From Caprimulgus europaeus (Eukaryota; Chordata; Aves; Caprimulgiformes; Caprimulgidae): DNA of 64,000 nucleotides. The notes beneath the pieces were generated by a model that saw nothing but the letters and a program-made list of their open reading frames with translations, made no database searches and had not been told where the DNA came from. The stretch covers positions 5,378,001 to 5,442,000 of the forward strand of contig OU015540.1 of the NCBI GenBank assembly GCA_907165065.1, read 5' to 3'. Shown here in pieces: positions 1 to 15,500 of the stretch. The translations under genes and the position numbers were made by a program. Every line of letters begins with the position of its first letter. The stretch's first letter is position 1.

Positions 1-3000
1 TAAAGCACTAAACCAGACAAGCAACCAGAGGCATTCTTTGCTGCCTGCTCTTGTAGCATGGAAGTATGGCCAATAACCCGTAGATGCCTCTCACGCTGGC
101 AATTGGAAGTGACTGGAGGAAACCCTCAGGGCATGGCACTTTGTGATGAAGGTCCATATCCTGCCCTGTGGGAGCAGAGATGTGCTCTGCTGGTGAGAAG
201 GACTCAAAAGGAGTGAGAAAGACAAAAACAGCATTTCATTTTTGGTGATAAGCCTGAGCATGTTCGGTCAAGCAGCCTTTGCCTATGGGAAATGTTTTGA
301 TAGATTGCTGTTGGTTTGTTTTTTTTTCCCAAGTCCTTTCTCAACTGTGAGGAAAGTTAAGAATTATTTTTTTTATTCTTTGGCATGCTGTGCTGGAATA
401 AGTGAAATCTACAAATAAAGGGGTGAGATGATGGAGTGTGAGCCTGAACAAAGAGCTGGACACATACAGAGTTGAAAACAGCTGAGACTGTGAAGCAGAA
501 AGAAAGAACATAAATGAAGTATCCTTTGGTATCTGTACCTACTCTGCTAGGAGCAGCTGCTCCAAGAACCAGATAGCCAACTACATTAATTTTCTTATCC
601 TGCATGTCTCTCCCCTTAGTACATGGTGGTCTGCTGTCCACCCAGGAGAAGGGGAGGACAACTGGATTAGGTAGTACCTACTGTCCTTTCCATGGCCCTC
701 TCAAATGGGAAATGCCAAGCAACTCTCCCCATGCCTCCCTCATACCACCTCACAAGCCAGGACTTGACTTCCCTCAGTTCTGCCATCCCTGAGGAGGTGC
801 TGGGACCCTGGTTCTGCAGGCTCCACAGCCCAAGGCTTCAGTCCAGGAGAGGAAAGGCTGGAGCCATACAGACTCCATGGCGAGGACTGGGTCCTCAAAG
901 GAAATGCTATCTGCATACATTTGAAAGCATGGTTATTTAATTTGTCCTTTCTTTGCTCCTATTTTTATTGCTAACCGCTTAAATTATACAAATGAGGTTT
1001 TCTCTTGTCTCATCCCCAGAGAGTCGATGCATTAAAGAAAACATTAAAATATACTCATAATCACGGCAGCTCTCTCATATATATTTATAATCTCTGAATT
1101 AGTAGCATTAATGCAGAAGTGGTTTCTACGCCCTTATCTCTTCTCACTGCTTCTCTATCCAAAATAGACAGCACATAAAAGATAAACACATTGAAACTAC
1201 CCATCCATTAACACATCTGCCATCCCAAAACAAATGCAAGGTACAAATTTACAACAAAAAGCCAGTGAAGGAGACAAACACAATTACGGTGATGTGTCTC
1301 CACCGCTGTCTGATCATTAAGGATGACGATAAGAGAATTAAGTGTCATTCCGAAGACTCTGGCTACTTGAGGGCTGTTTCCAACATAAGAAGCACTAAGC
1401 AGAGAAAAAGAGTGAGGCAGAAAAGCCACAGTGACCCAGGGCAGACCCAGGCTGGCTTGTTACCTGCGTGTAGCTCAGGAGCCCCTCAGAAGTACTGCGG
1501 GCACAACTGGTAAAGAAGGCAGGAGTTAGCCCACATTTTCAGTGGTTGTACCCAAAATACTTCCCATTTTCAGAGAGAAACAAGACACCAAGAGCAGCCT
1601 TCAGCCATGCTCTGCAGGAGCAGGGGGTAGGAAAGGATGAAGCTGCTCAGTGCTTCTCAGCACCAGCAGATAGAGCAGCCATTACCCACTGCAGCCCCTT
1701 CGCTGCTCTCAAGCTCCTGAAAATGTTCTCAGCCCAATCTCGGCCACAATTTGGTGCTGCTTTCACAGACCAAGCTGTGCCCTGGCAAGGCACCGGTATT
1801 GGGATGGCTCCCCAAGAGCCATGAGATGGTTGCAGATCATCTCACAGCCTCCAGCAGCTGTGGAATCTATGGAGTCTCCCTCTAAACAGTCACTAAAGTG
1901 ATGGAAAATTACCACTGCTATGCATGAGTCTTGCTCCATTCTCAAGTTCACCGTGCCTTTCTTTTTTCTCCTGGGGAAGGACTTATCCCAGCGTAGGAAG
2001 AGTCAGGCCTGGTGTATCTAATTGAGGAGCCAGCCTCTCCCTTGTGCTCCAAGCACCAAAACACAGGCACAAACCCTCCAACACACATTGCTCAGCTGGG
2101 GCATCTTTACAACCCCATGAACACCCCCTACATTGGACAGCTTTCCTTCTAAGGTCTTTGAATTCTAAGGCAGGAGTTGCTCTCCAGCACACTGGTTTGA
2201 TAATTTGACTTACTAAGAAACCTTCAGCCTCCAGTTTCCATTTCAGACCGATGCTTAGTGCTGGTTTGTAGGTGGCCAGCTGTCTGCTTGATTTGTGAGT
2301 ACCCCCAAACCACTCACAAATTCAATCAACCGCCCTTGCGGGAATCACTCCCACAGTCACACAGAATTCGAGGGACATTAGAAAGAATGGCCAGTCATGA
2401 AAAGCTGACCTTCAGCATCAATAACTAATGTTGCTAAAGCTGACTCCTTAGATGTCAGTGAGATTGACTGCTGCTCCCCATAACATGCATTGATGCCAAG
2501 TGCACCTTGAGTGTGTATTAGCAATAAGTTACTGTAGGTGACTCTCGGTTTCTTCAATCAAAAAGTAATCACCCTCCTCTCTTCCCCATGGCAACCAGGG
2601 TTTAGTAATCATCTCATCACCTATTCCAAATTGATACTGAAATACATGTTCCCAAAGACTGAAAGCTCCAGTCTTTATTAAACTGCAAATATTTGTTGCT
2701 CCCTCAGACAAAGCATCTTCCAGTCTGCATGTGGATAAATGTTCCCTTCTCCGATTTGAAGTATGGTGGGATGGGAAGGGCAGAGAAGGTAAATATTTAA
2801 ACAGCCTGCTAAAGGAAAGTCATGCTTTGAGACCCAGAAAACCAAATGCTCCACAGGTGAAACTTCCAACAAAAAAGCGAACAAAGGATCAGGAATGAAG
2901 TATTGCATTTTGGCCACAGGGAAGCCTTCTCTCATAGCTTTTTTTTCTGCCTTTTGCAGACAAGTTGGCAGCCTGAATTATCAAAGCATTTTGCTACACA

Positions 3001-6000
3001 GAAGGTATTCTCATTTGGGGGCTGATGCAGCAGAAGATATCTAAGCCAGAAATGAAGGTCACCATTTGTTTCTTTGCTGTCAGCTCTAGTTACAAGAAAT
3101 TAGCTACTATGACTTCCAGCCTGGCCAGAGGTAAAACCAACAGTAGATCTCCCAGCAAACGTGCTGCCAAGGAGTCTGAAAGTGGGGAGCTGAGACTCTC
3201 CTCGAGACATGACCGAGGATGCTGAGCACCCACTTGCAAGATTGCTTTCTCCAGAACCACTTGCTTCCTAAGGTTTTTCCAACACTAGATTCTAGCCCAA
3301 TACAAAATCCAAGCACTGACTTTTACTCAAAAAAACATGAAAAGTCAAGGAGATTACATAAATTCAAACAGAAATGATCACAATTTGGGCTTTTGTTTTT
3401 TTTTCCTAAATAGTTATATTGTAAAAATGATGCTAAAGAGATGGCATGAGGAAAATAGGGAAATTGTAAAGGTATAGATGCCTTCTGGGGTAATATTCAA
3501 GATGTGGGGAAAACAACTGTTCAGAGAGGGGGAAGGAAACACTATTCTGCTGCATAGTAAGACATGTGCAGCCCTTGAAGGAAATAAAAACATCCTCCGA
3601 TAAGAAACCGCTCAAACAGATGGGCTACATGGTGGCACCATCTACTGGGTGTCACCAGAAACAGCTGAGAAATGGAGGGACTGAAAGCTGAGTTACTTGT
3701 TGTATCCACAGACACAAGTCAATGATGTCTCAGGAAATGCAGAACAGGGTCAGGCTGTAATGTGGGACCATCAGAGCACAAGATGCATAAAAGGATCTGC
3801 AAAATCCAGAAGAACCACTGGCTCCACCTCACAGAGACTTCCCCACCATCATACAAACGGGTGAGAAACCCTCTCCCACAGGCTCTTCCTTTCCATAGTC
3901 TTCAAAGAAAATACCAAAATAGGACACATGGAGTCTCTTTCTGGTGAGAACACACGAACCACATGCTAGCTTTTAACTAGAAAACACTATGTCCACCTTT
4001 CTCCTCCTGCATCCAAGAAATATAAACCTAAGAGAACATCCAACAGAAATGTTAACTAGCTCTCTTTCAATCCTCACAGTACAAAGGGCATGGAGCCAAT
4101 TCAGAAGAAGTGTTTAAATTAAAGTATTTAGAATATATAACACTTCCATAAAAGCCTCCCTGAGGGACTCACCCTCAGTTAACATGTTTCACTTCCAACC
4201 TGCCTAATCCTTGTGCTCTTTGGTGGCTCCAGGCCTCATCTTTGACATGCATGAAAGCAACCAGCCCCTCTGCCATGTCATGGATGTGTCCTCCCCTGCC
4301 CTTGCTGTCCCACATCCCCACGGTCAGCATGGATGCCCAACAAAAGCCCTCCTCCCAAGCCCTTATCTCCCAGGCACCCTGGCTCTGCAGGTCATGGAGC
4401 TCACCCCTGCTCTCTTCAAAAGTAGCTTCCTTCAACAGAAGTAGACTTCTTATAAAGAATGCACATCCTTAATCTTTTCCTTCCAGGTTTCATAGACTGC
4501 ATAAAGATTTCCCAAACGCTCGTACCTCCCTCCTAGAGAATTATGTATTGTGCCAGTCACTAGGATAAAGTTATAAGCAATTGCAACAAGAAGATGTCAG
4601 TCTGGTATTGTCCGCTGCTACAACTGCTTGATACGAATCCAACCTTTTCACAAGACTGCTTTCAGGTATATGCCTGGAACATTTGATATCTGGATTTAAT
4701 CTCCACCATCACAGATTCTGTGGCTCTTGGAGAAGTTCATTAACTTCTCCATGACGTGGTTGGTCCAGAGATCCTTAAGGTGATATCAGATGAATAGGAA
4801 GTCATGTGCTTTCCTAGGTCTGCTGCTGCAATGTGATACCTTGTTAGACCTACTGAGAAGCTATCAGTACTTTTATGACCCAGGTCTCCATGATGGTTGG
4901 GCATGTCACTGTGCCCTAGAGATTCTCCAGCATCCTGAGAGTGAATTCTGGGATATCTGAAGTGGTGGTTCATTGTATTGAGACCTGTTCCAGCTCTGTA
5001 GGACACAGCCCAGGACTCCCAGCCCGTCCCTGAATTGCACCATGCAGCCATTCTGTAAGCAGCTCCATTTAAAAAGTAAAGTCAAATTAAAAATCAGCTT
5101 GAAAAGAATCCAGCATTAAAATTACTGAGCCTCTGGACTCTACAAAGGCAGGCCATTAAATTTAATTCCCATGCTTCTGTGACATATATCAGATAGAAAA
5201 ATTGAGAGGGTTTTTCTTTTTTTTTATAGTTCAGCTTTGAAATCCAGTTGATGCCTCAGCAGAATCACTGCCCTGCATCCCACGCCTCTTCCTATCAAGG
5301 CTCCAGCACCACATCTCAAGGAAAAAAAAAAAGGGATTTCTACAGGGATTTGTAATGAAATAAGATACAAGTTGGTGATTGTCTTTGCGATGACCTGATG
5401 AGATACTGAAATCTTCATGCCATATAAGTGGAACTTAAATTATTTATAGATGAGCTGCTTCAACCACCAATTTTCGCAAGGCCCGAGGAAAGTCTAGATT
5501 TCACCACATTTCCCAGCTAGAGATAAAAACCAATTCAGAAAAGATTTTCTGATGACTTCATGGTGATTTTGAACTGTAGCTTCTTCCCCTTGCCCCAGCT
5601 TGGTGTCTCTCACAGGTCAGAGATATGGATTTTGTTACTTACATCAGCTTTCACTTATGGGGAGAAAGGTCTTGTCTCTGCTCTGACCTAAACTCCTCCG
5701 ACACCTGAGCTCTTAAGGCAAACAGCAACATTGGATTTTGTATGACCTTTAAATTTGCAAAATTATTAATAAAAGAAATGCATGGAACAATGGTTCTATG
5801 TTTGCTCCAGCCATTGATGATGACTATGCTTTGCAATTTTTTATTTCCATTTTTAAGACCGTTAGAAGGATACTACTTGAGATGATTCGTGTCTCTGCTA
5901 CAGTGACATTCTGGTATTTTGCTTTTAAGATAAATAGATAGGGGTAAGCTGAACTCCACGGAGCTGCATTTTGCAAACTAGAGGAACATAAACAATGGGC

Positions 6001-9000
6001 TTGTGAAAAAGGATTCTGTTTGTTGCTGCAGAGCCACAACAGAACACGGCTTAGTAACATACACTTTACAATACCAATCGATACAGTAATTGAAATATTT
6101 CAGGTACTTCTTTCAGGCTTTGCTTTTCGTTAGAAATGAATATAAACATATTCTTTCAAAACACTTGAAAGTTGCAGCTTTTTTTAAAATGATACAAAGC
6201 CCTGAGCCTTCTCCTGGCTTTTTTCAGCCCCTTCATATGTCTTAGGTTTGTAAGAGCATAGTGCACTTAGAAGCCATTAGTCACCTATTGGCATATTTAG
6301 GAGACTAATAGCTTTGAAAATCTGATCCTTATGAGCACAAAGTGTTTGGTCGTATCAGACACACACAGCATCCGATTACTTGGCAGTACAAACACAAAGA
6401 GGCAGAAGGACATGCAGGCAGTTGCCCATCCTTGCTGTTGAACCAGCCACAGCGCTCGATGCCGTGATGATGCTAGCTTAATGCCAGGGCTGGGCAGTCT
6501 GGTCCCCCAGATGGCAAAGCAACCACCCTGGGTGCCTTCCTCTCTAGGAGCATCCTCCAGATGCAGGCAGGATGCTTGTGGGAGGCTTCTTTAGGACAGG
6601 ATTTTCTCTCCTAAGTCAGCTCCTGGCTAGGAAAAGCACCAACCCATTGCCCAAGCACTGTGATGTTTGTTCCTCAGCAGTTTCCAGGTGCCATTTTAAG
6701 GCTGCATCTCATAGCAGCGGGAATTCACTCCTAACGGTGGCTCTCCAAGTCCCCCTTTCCCAGTGAAACCTGGTGATGGTGAGAGACACCAAATCCCTGT
6801 GCCAGAAATGGCTGTATGTGCTGCCCATGCCCTGTCCGTAGGAGACGTGGCAAGTGAAAGAGCTGACCCACTGACTAAGGCACAAACAGGATGCTCTGGC
6901 AGCTTTGCTTACCTGGGATTCTTCAGCTCCATCTCTGTCTGCTGCCTTCTCACCCTCCTCCACCAACAGGGCATTTCTCCATCATGTGCAAACTGTCATA
7001 GCAATGAGAGAGAGAGAGAAACCATCATGGGTCTGGCTTCCCAGATTACACTATTTGCCTTCCAGGCAGACAGGGAGTTTGCTCTGGTATTGGGTCTGTC
7101 TGGGTCAGTAGTGTCATTGTTCTTCCTTGCTATTTGACAAACCTCCTGCCTGCTACACACAGACAGATCTTATCCATCACCAGCATCTCGTCAAGCATCT
7201 CCAGAGCAGCAGGGGAACAGCGATGAGATGTGCTCTTGGCCAGCTGAAAACAAGGCAGAGGACTTCCTCTTCAGAGCTTCAGTCCCACCATCAGCTCCAG
7301 ATCTACAAAGCACTTGGACAGAAGGAGTGAGGTGCTGTCTGAAGGATGAGGGAACCAAGATAGACCCAGACCAGTGACTGGTGCAACTTGTTTTCTTGCC
7401 TGATGTTCTCTCAGGTCATCCCTGTCCTTTCTGCTATTTCTCCTCACATCCAACTCTGCTGCCCTTTGTGATACTTATGCCCCAGGTCAGCAGGTCTTTG
7501 CTCTTCTCCTTTCTTCACTCTTTCCACCACCACCTTTTCAGAGATGCAAGAGCAATGAGAGCAGTGGAATAATTTAAGATTTTGAGATCTGCTGTCAGAA
7601 ACGAGATACCAATAAGCACCGTTGGCTACCAATGAGTCTCACCCACAAAAGTTCCTAAATCTAGGCTCCTGCATCACCCTGGCCTCCTAAAACACTTATG
7701 CTCTCCTAAAAAAGTCATCCCCAGTGCTTTCACCTCCACAAAGCCCCAGCTTTGCCCCCAGGCTGCCGGCTGAGATTTCCCAGCTGGGCACTAGGTGGCA
7801 AAACATCCCGAGAAAGGGAATTTCCCATCTCAGCCCCTTGGAAGGGGCTGTGGGAGCTTTGGGGTGTTTTTCACACACAGCTGAAAATGCAGAATTCACA
7901 ACTCTAAATGCATAGAGCCCAGCAGAGACACGAGGTAATTGGTATTCCTGTCCTACCTCAGGTGGAGGTATTTGCGTAGGAGCCTCTAAAGCCGTTTCCT
8001 TCACCGCTGCTCTCCTGCTGACAGATTGTGACCATAATGCTTCAAATATGCAAACAACGGAGCCTGATTAGAGCAGAGCCCATCGATTCATAAAGATACA
8101 CACTCTGGCTCCTTGTGACGGGCATGGGACAAGTGAACGTGTGGCCTGTGGATGTCTGCCAGCCCTTTGCACAGGCAGCACCTAAATGAAGAATGGACCA
8201 TTTTGGCAGGATGGTTCCCCAACACCTCTCCATGTCACCTATGACATTCACCTCTCCTGCTCCCACATCCCTTCTGGGGTGGGAAAGGTGCAGTTCAATG
8301 GGAGCTCACAGGTAAGTGGAGGACAACCTGGAGATGTGTCCTGCAGGGTGCTGAGGGGAGGATGCACAAACACCGTTGCTGTGGCAATGCCACTTCTGTT
8401 TTTATGGACCCCCATCCCTTGACTGTGAGGGACAGGACCATGCATGGAGGAGAGGACACCCATCACAACCTCCCAAATCTTTCTCCTTCGCCCTGAAAGG
8501 TCCTCAGCTCCACAGATGTAGCCTGACCCTGTAGCTTTTGTCTCATGAAGGGGAGATTCCCACTGCTCCCTGTTGCATGTGCAACAAGGTGGGGGTCATC
8601 TGAACCACACCTTGAGACTTACACCAAATGCATCTTCCAGCCAGGCTCAAGGAGATCTCTTGGTGGCAATCACCTCTGCTCCCTGCTTTGGTGCCAGAGC
8701 CTTTCCCTAATCTGTAAAAGCAGATACAGAAAACCTAGGGCCATGTGCGTAACAGGCCCCAAAATTTAACCACCAGGTTATTGTGCTGTTCTTCACCCCA
8801 GGACCTGTGTCCTTCACTTACCAGCACACTTACCAGGTTCTGCTCTGTCCCTCCTATAGCATCCACCACTTTGGCCAGTTGCAGGGTACAGAGCAGGTGA
8901 CTGAAAGCCACTCGCCTGAAAAAAACCCCCAGGTCCTCAGCTCCTTCCCCTCATGATTCCCTGCTGACAAGTGCCATCTTCTTATTCCACAGTAATCAGC

Positions 9001-9530
9001 CCCTTGATGGGACTCATGGACCGAACAGCCTCAGCTTGCAAAGTGGTGTCAGTCATTTCTGCCTTCCCTGCCAAAAGCTCTCCATCCCCAGCTCTAAATC
9101 ATCACACACCGTGTTCCACTGGCTGGCGGGAGCTGGAACAAACCCACAGAAACTTGACCTCACAAGCTGCTTTTTCCTCCTCTTTTAACAATCAGGATGT
9201 TAAATTCTCACCCAAACCTCTCCTGACTCTTTGCACTTCTGCAGCCCTTTTGCTCAAAGCCCCCAGGGCAGTTTAAGGTGCAGATTTTGCAGATCATAGA
9301 GGTAATATTGGCCAAAAGGGGTGGCACCAGGCAGGGTCCAGCTCTCCAACCCTTGATGTTTTGCACTGCCAGTAGCATCTATGGGTGAAGACATTCCCAT
9401 TTCCTTGAAACCAGCAACCAAGACCCCCATCAAAGAGGGGATGTGAGGGGACTTGGGGACACAGGCTGCCTGTAGCTCTGAAGAGCAGGAGACTCTCAAA
9501 TGGGCACTCTCAGCCTGCATCACACCTGCC
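1..9530. other. Intergenic, no gene supported (left part)
   Basis: I see no coding gene here. All open frames are short, overlap on both strands, have no recognisable domain and do not join through splice sites. The sequence is single-copy in appearance, with short homopolymer runs and a small GA run near 7007-7018. AT-rich segments around 950-1130 and 5820-6310 contain many TAAT/ATTA cores and could be conserved non-coding elements, but that cannot be judged from one sequence. In human the next genes beyond CHST12 are GRIFIN and LFNG; I looked for galectin-like and fringe-like peptides and did not recognise any. Confidence 0.6.
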
Positions 9531-12500
9531 TGGTGGAGCAGTTTAATCCCACGTGAAGGCAGCGGAAAGGGGTGCTACGCCAACTCCACAGCTTGGCAAA
9601 CAGAGGGGAAAATGTATGAAAAGCTGTGACTTCTGAGCATGTTCTCTGTCTGGAGTCTGCCTGCAAAACAACTCACATTTCTCAAAGGGATTCATTATTC
9701 AAAACTATTTGCTGAATAATTTCTGTGAGTAATTGCAGGTCTGAAGCTTGTCTGCAAACAATTCATTAGGAACATCCGGGCAGGCAGCTATAACTGTGCT
9801 CAGACTCTGGTCTGCGTTCCCTGGCTGTGTGTGGATCACCCCAGGTTGGGGTGGGAAGGGTAAATAAACTTGTTTACAAAATCAGTATCTTGAACAAAAA
9901 AAATAAAGTAATTGTATCAGCTTAAAATTAGCTGCTTCCACTGACACTTCCAGATGTAACTGTGGCTGAAATAGTCTGGCAGAGAGAACTGGGCATTGGG
10001 GGACCAGCCACATCCCTGCACAGGGTGTGTGACTCTGTCCTCCAGGTGCCCTGAAGTCCTCAAGGGATCAGCAAAACTGATCCCCAGGCAGGGCAAGGAG
10101 AAGAGCAGGAGACAGGGAAGGAGGAGTTGCCTCCACCCTCCACCCTTGCAGGGCCCTGAACATCATGGAAAGGGCCGTCTGCTGCAGGAGCGTGTCACAG
10201 AACAGCCGTCCCTAGAAAATGTCACCAAGCAATTGACAATTCACATACATGTTTGGAGAAGGAGCAGAGACTGACGAGAAGTGTTTCTGCAATTCAGGGC
10301 TCAGACTGTACAGTAGCACTGGGCTGGGTACCAAAGTCATCACTCAGGCTACATTTCCTGCTGAAATCATGAAATAATAGATGTCCAATTAACTGGCAAA
10401 GCGAGATGCAAAAAGAAATATTGCTTACAGAGAGCTGGCATCATGCCCATGCAGTTATAATAAGAATATTTTATTTGCCTGGGCTTTAGATAACCTATTT
10501 CTATTCTCTTTTTTTGCTGCCCTCAGGGGTCCTGAGAATGTATCAGCTTCTTGGATTAACTTTTCTTCTTCAGCATCTCTGAAGTCCTCTCCCAGCTCCA
10601 CTAGCACAAATATAATCTCAAATACTGCCCTAAGAGCTGGTGTTAGAGACCAGAATATCTAACACACTCAAACTGCAAAACTGAGGCTGTGGTACTCTTC
10701 AAAAGTGTGGGAGAACAGAATGAGAACAGGGGGTAGCTTTCTTCATCCTTTAAAATAGGCAGAGCAGACAAAGTTAAAGCAGGAATAGGAAAAGGAAAAA
10801 AAACAAAAAGGCCTCCCTTGGAAAAAAAACATTTGGCAGGAAAAAAGCCTGCTTCACACTGCAGTTTCCTAAGTCAAAATCAAACCAAGGAGGTATCAAT
10901 AGGACTAGACAGATATCAACGTACCATCGACCTGCCCAATAAGTTATTAAAATCCAGAGACTATTGCACACAGAAAATCTTGTGTACAGCGCTCTGGAGC
11001 CGCTACAAGGCAAGTACCACCCATCCCTGAAAAACACAACGGGAAAGGATCCAACTGCAGCACTGTCCTGGTTTTTAGCTGAAACTAAACTATCAAATCC
11101 CCATGATTTAGATTAAAGATAACTGGCATAAACTAAAACCTCTGTACAAGGTGTCCAGGAAAATCAGATTTTTAACGGGTCAGTACCTCCCTACATGTGC
11201 CGCAGCAGTAACCCAATTGTTTGCTTAACTTGTCTTATAACCACAGCCTGGGGTGGTAAGTAACCGAAACCATCTCGTTGTTGCAGCCATTCACCTACCA
11301 CGTGTCTTCTGTAATTCTCTTTATCTATCTGACCCAAAAGCATTTCCAAATCCTTAGAAACAAGTTAGCAGTTGTAACCTCAGGAAAACTGGAGGCATCA
11401 AGTAGATAAGTGACTCACTGAAGATCAGAGCCTGACCCAGTTGCAGAACTAAGAATGGAAAACCCTTTGCCTTGAGCTCCCAGGCCGTGTTCCTGGTGCT
11501 CTCTGCTCTTGGGAGAGGCAACACAGAGGCACAACCCAAGGCATTTACACACAGGAATTTATTTGCATTAAACTGCTGTTGAAACAGTCCAGAAACACAA
11601 CCTGTCAATTCTGTTTCCTTCTTCCTTCTTTTTTTTAATTCTCATACAGAGATTTTGCAAAATCTCTCTTTATTTGCAGAGAACTTCACTGGAGAAAAAC
11701 AGGAGATAAGTCCCTAATGGGAAGGGAGCCCTTAAAATCATCTGCCCATTAATCCCTTCGCTGCTGGTGATTTCTGCTCTCCTGGACTGATAAGAGCCAG
11801 GAACAGAAGGGTGGATGGCTGTGTAGACATCAAAGGGTTAAAGGCCTTCCAGCCCAAACTCCTGAGAAGCCTGTGCTGCACAGCAAGAAAGGCACCTCGC
11901 TGTTCCAGCATCGGGCCAGAAAGCAGCAGCCCACAGGGGATGGGGCTGATGTTGCATGGGCACAAATCCCAGAGCTGACTCCTCTGCAGCCCGGCCTGAG
12001 ACCTTGGACGTGTGCTGATCTCCTCCATGTCCACAGCAAGGGGTAAAGGGAAAGTCACTCTCCATCCCTCCCCCAGCTCTTTTCTGTTCTGTTCATGTTA
12101 AGAAACAAAAAGCTTAAAAAGTAGCATTTTATCAGGCATGGGGAACAAAGTCCTATTGACATGAGTGAAGACACTCAATTTGACGTGGCTCATCCTGGGT
12201 TTTTCTTCCCCTTTGGTGCCACAGTGCATTTAGGAAGGCACACAAGTTATGTGCCAGGTGGTGGCTGCATTTGCTGAAGAAGACACAGCTTTACCTTCCC
12301 ATAAATTCAACTCCAGTTGCTCATGTCAATGCTGTGATCCTAAAGGCAGTTTTACAGCACATGAGGTAAAACCATCTCCAGGCTAAATTCAGAAGTGGAA
12401 ATAGTATAGCTGTGATATAGCTCTGAGCCAGAAAAATCCTGCTGAGGAGCTAATTTCAACTCCATCACTTTTGGGATGGAGCTGGTGCCTGCCCGGTGCC

Positions 12501-15500
12501 ACAGTGGGCTCTGCAGACACAGCCGCCCACTCAGAGCTGCTCCAGAGACCTTGGAGGGATTGACGTGAGCTCGGGATTTTACTCTAGAAAGTGATGACAG
12601 AGTGAGAAGGAAAACACAGGACGTGACTGGGGAGTGGAAGATGTTTCCTCTCCGACAGCATCGTCTGGGAGCCCAGTAAAGCCCCAGTTCTCACCAGTGG
12701 AAGCCTGGTGCAGGTGCAAAAAAGCAATCAAATAACCGAAAACACAATGAGACAGCCTTTTCCTGCCTTTTCTTGACCTCATCCTTTCCCAAACCAAACA
12801 CTGCTGTTCTTCCAAGGGGGAAATACCCCCTGTTGCTTTTGACCAAACAAGAAAAGAAGAAAAACAAATCCAGATCCAGCTCACGCTATCTTTGGGTAAC
12901 TGTCTGAAACGGGCTGAGCAGAGAGATGTCTCAGCACCACGCTGTCAAGCCCTGCAGCTGCGGGGCAGTGGGCTGCGGTCGCACAACGGCCTCAGAAATG
13001 CCTTGCCAGGGTCAGACAGATCAAGCCAAACACGTGTAGTTTCCTCAATTTTCCTGGGAAGGCACCAAATGAGATCCTGGAGGCAAATACCCAGTGTATG
13101 ATTCCCAAAAGGAAGAAGATGAGAGAAAACACCAGGTTGTCGCCAACACCTTGCCCACACGTGGTTCCTTCACCAGCACGTTAACTCCACCCTGATGGGA
13201 TTCCTCCTGCCATTGCTCTCGACAACCAGTACTACACAAGTCTACAGAAAGGGCAAGAAAGGATCCTACAGAAAGACTTTTCTTGTGGACATCTGCATCA
13301 TAATCTCTGTGCTGTGATAACAGGCTTATCTAAAGCAAACACCAGCCAAAAAAACCCAACAAAAATAAAGACAATGTCGGTCTCGGAGTTGAGCACAAAG
13401 CAGACAATTGCCGTGTGTTCTCACACCAGACAGCATCGCTGCAAGGAGCAAGTCAGAATATTTTAACCAAAAATTTCCAGCAAAGAATCTGTTTCTGGCA
13501 ACTATGCTGTATTGGAAATTTCCTCCCAATCAGCACAGCCAGAAAAAAAAAACCAACAAAACTAACACTGACAACAGCAACATAATCTATACTGAAGGCT
13601 TTTTCCTGTGTATTGGAGGAAAAAACAAAAAAGAAAGAAAGAAAAAATCACCTTGTCCTTAGTTGTCTTTTTAGCCTAAGCTGACAAACTCAAGAGCTAG
13701 ATTTCAGCTAGCATCTCAATTCCAAAGGCAAACTTTGCAAGCAGGCTGCTTTCCTATTACAAATAAAATGAAAAGCATTACTCCCAAACCTGCAGACTTT
13801 CCAAAAGTCAGGAACTGCATCCAAGCACACTGACCTTTCGCTAAGCTCGAAAAAATTTAATAAATGCAAAGCACAACAGCATCTGGAACCTACCCCAACA
13901 TCTTGAATTCACATTCTCACTTGCTGATGAAAGACGCTTTGCATCTTATTTTAAACAGCTTTGCTCCCAGAAATCACGCTGCAGCCTGGAGCCACGGCTG
14001 TGCCGGGGACCTGGTCAACCTGACCCGGTTTAGGTACGTGAAGGGGATGTCACCACGCAGCAGCTTCATCTTGCTACTCTGCCTCTACCTGGGGCTGTGG
14101 GGTAGAACAGAAATATGGTTTCTCCTGGTCTTACAAAGGGCTTTTGTTTTTTTGGCTGGCTCCTAGCACCCTCACCTTCCCCAGGAAAATCTGTGTGTAT
14201 GATGCAAAATCAAGCTGAGAACTGCCTCGATGGAATAACACTATGAATTTTACGGTCCACCATACACTGGTCTTTCTCCTGCTGCAGCTGGCAGAAAGAA
14301 ATCTGATGCTATTTTGAGAATCCAAGAAACCCAGAAAGTTCAGATTTGAAGCATCTAAATGAGAAGAGGAATAGCCATCATGATTCCAATCCCATCATTT
14401 TGAAGCAGGGATCAACTCCCAGCCCCCCTAACCAGGGACTTGCTACAATCCCCAGATCCATGCAGTGAAAACTGGCCATGTCTGCGTGTGCTGGGTTCAC
14501 TCTTTGGCTGCTAACAGTAGCTGGAAGAGGAAAAAAGCAAGCAGGCTCTGGGATGTACAGCCAGAGGGATGTCCACAGCTGTGGTTAGAGCCTGACTGTC
14601 CCACACCCAACACAACACTCGCTTTTGCCTGGTGGTTGCACAACATGAGCATCCCCAGGACACAACGGGGGCTTGCTTAGGAGAACTGAAGAACAAAACT
14701 GCGCTAGCAGGGAGGAGTGACCAACCTAGAAATGACAATTCATTGCAACATACCGTCTCTAATCACAAAAATCAGCCTCTGCTTACAGAAACCAGAAGGC
14801 CATGACTTGCATATATTTCACCCTATCAAAAACTTAACGTGTTTGGTTAAACATTTCAAATGTGTCCACCAGCCCAGGACTGTGGATTGATTCTGACACA
14901 TGACTTTACACACACATACATTCACACTCACAGTACATGACACAACTAATGAGAATCAAGAAACACAAGTCTAGATCATCCTAACCTGATGAAAGAACCT
15001 TTATCCAGAAGACCTGCATGCCCAGACTACTACTGGGTAGCCGTGTTATGCCAAGGTGGGTCCCCACTGTGCACAGCATTACTCAGCACTTGGGAAATGT
15101 TTATATACACTCAGTTCATTGATTTCCCATTAGCTAAAGGTCACTGAAGGCTTTGTAAAAAGCTTTATACTCAGCATGATCATTCTAGGTGACAAATACT
15201 CCTGATTTACCCAAGAGCCAAAATATACAGAGTCTGAAATCAATAAGGCATGCAAAGGTTGAGAGAGAGAAAAACTGGAGAGAGATAGAGGTGTCCAGTA
15301 GCACATGAAAGGTCATTAGCACAACCTCTCCTGCACTTCCATCCCCCGTGGACATTGCTCTGCTTGCAGAGCCCGACAGCTGGTGAAGCTGCAAACCTTC
15401 CTCTCCCAGCACAGGCAATGAGCACCTCAGCCCACTGCTATGTCTAGTCTGTCTCTAAATGACTGCTTGTTCAGTCCAAGCCTGCAAGTCCCACCACCAT

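Noticed and set aside
7007-7018. GA microsatellite
   Set aside because: Too short to be meaningful as a repeat locus.
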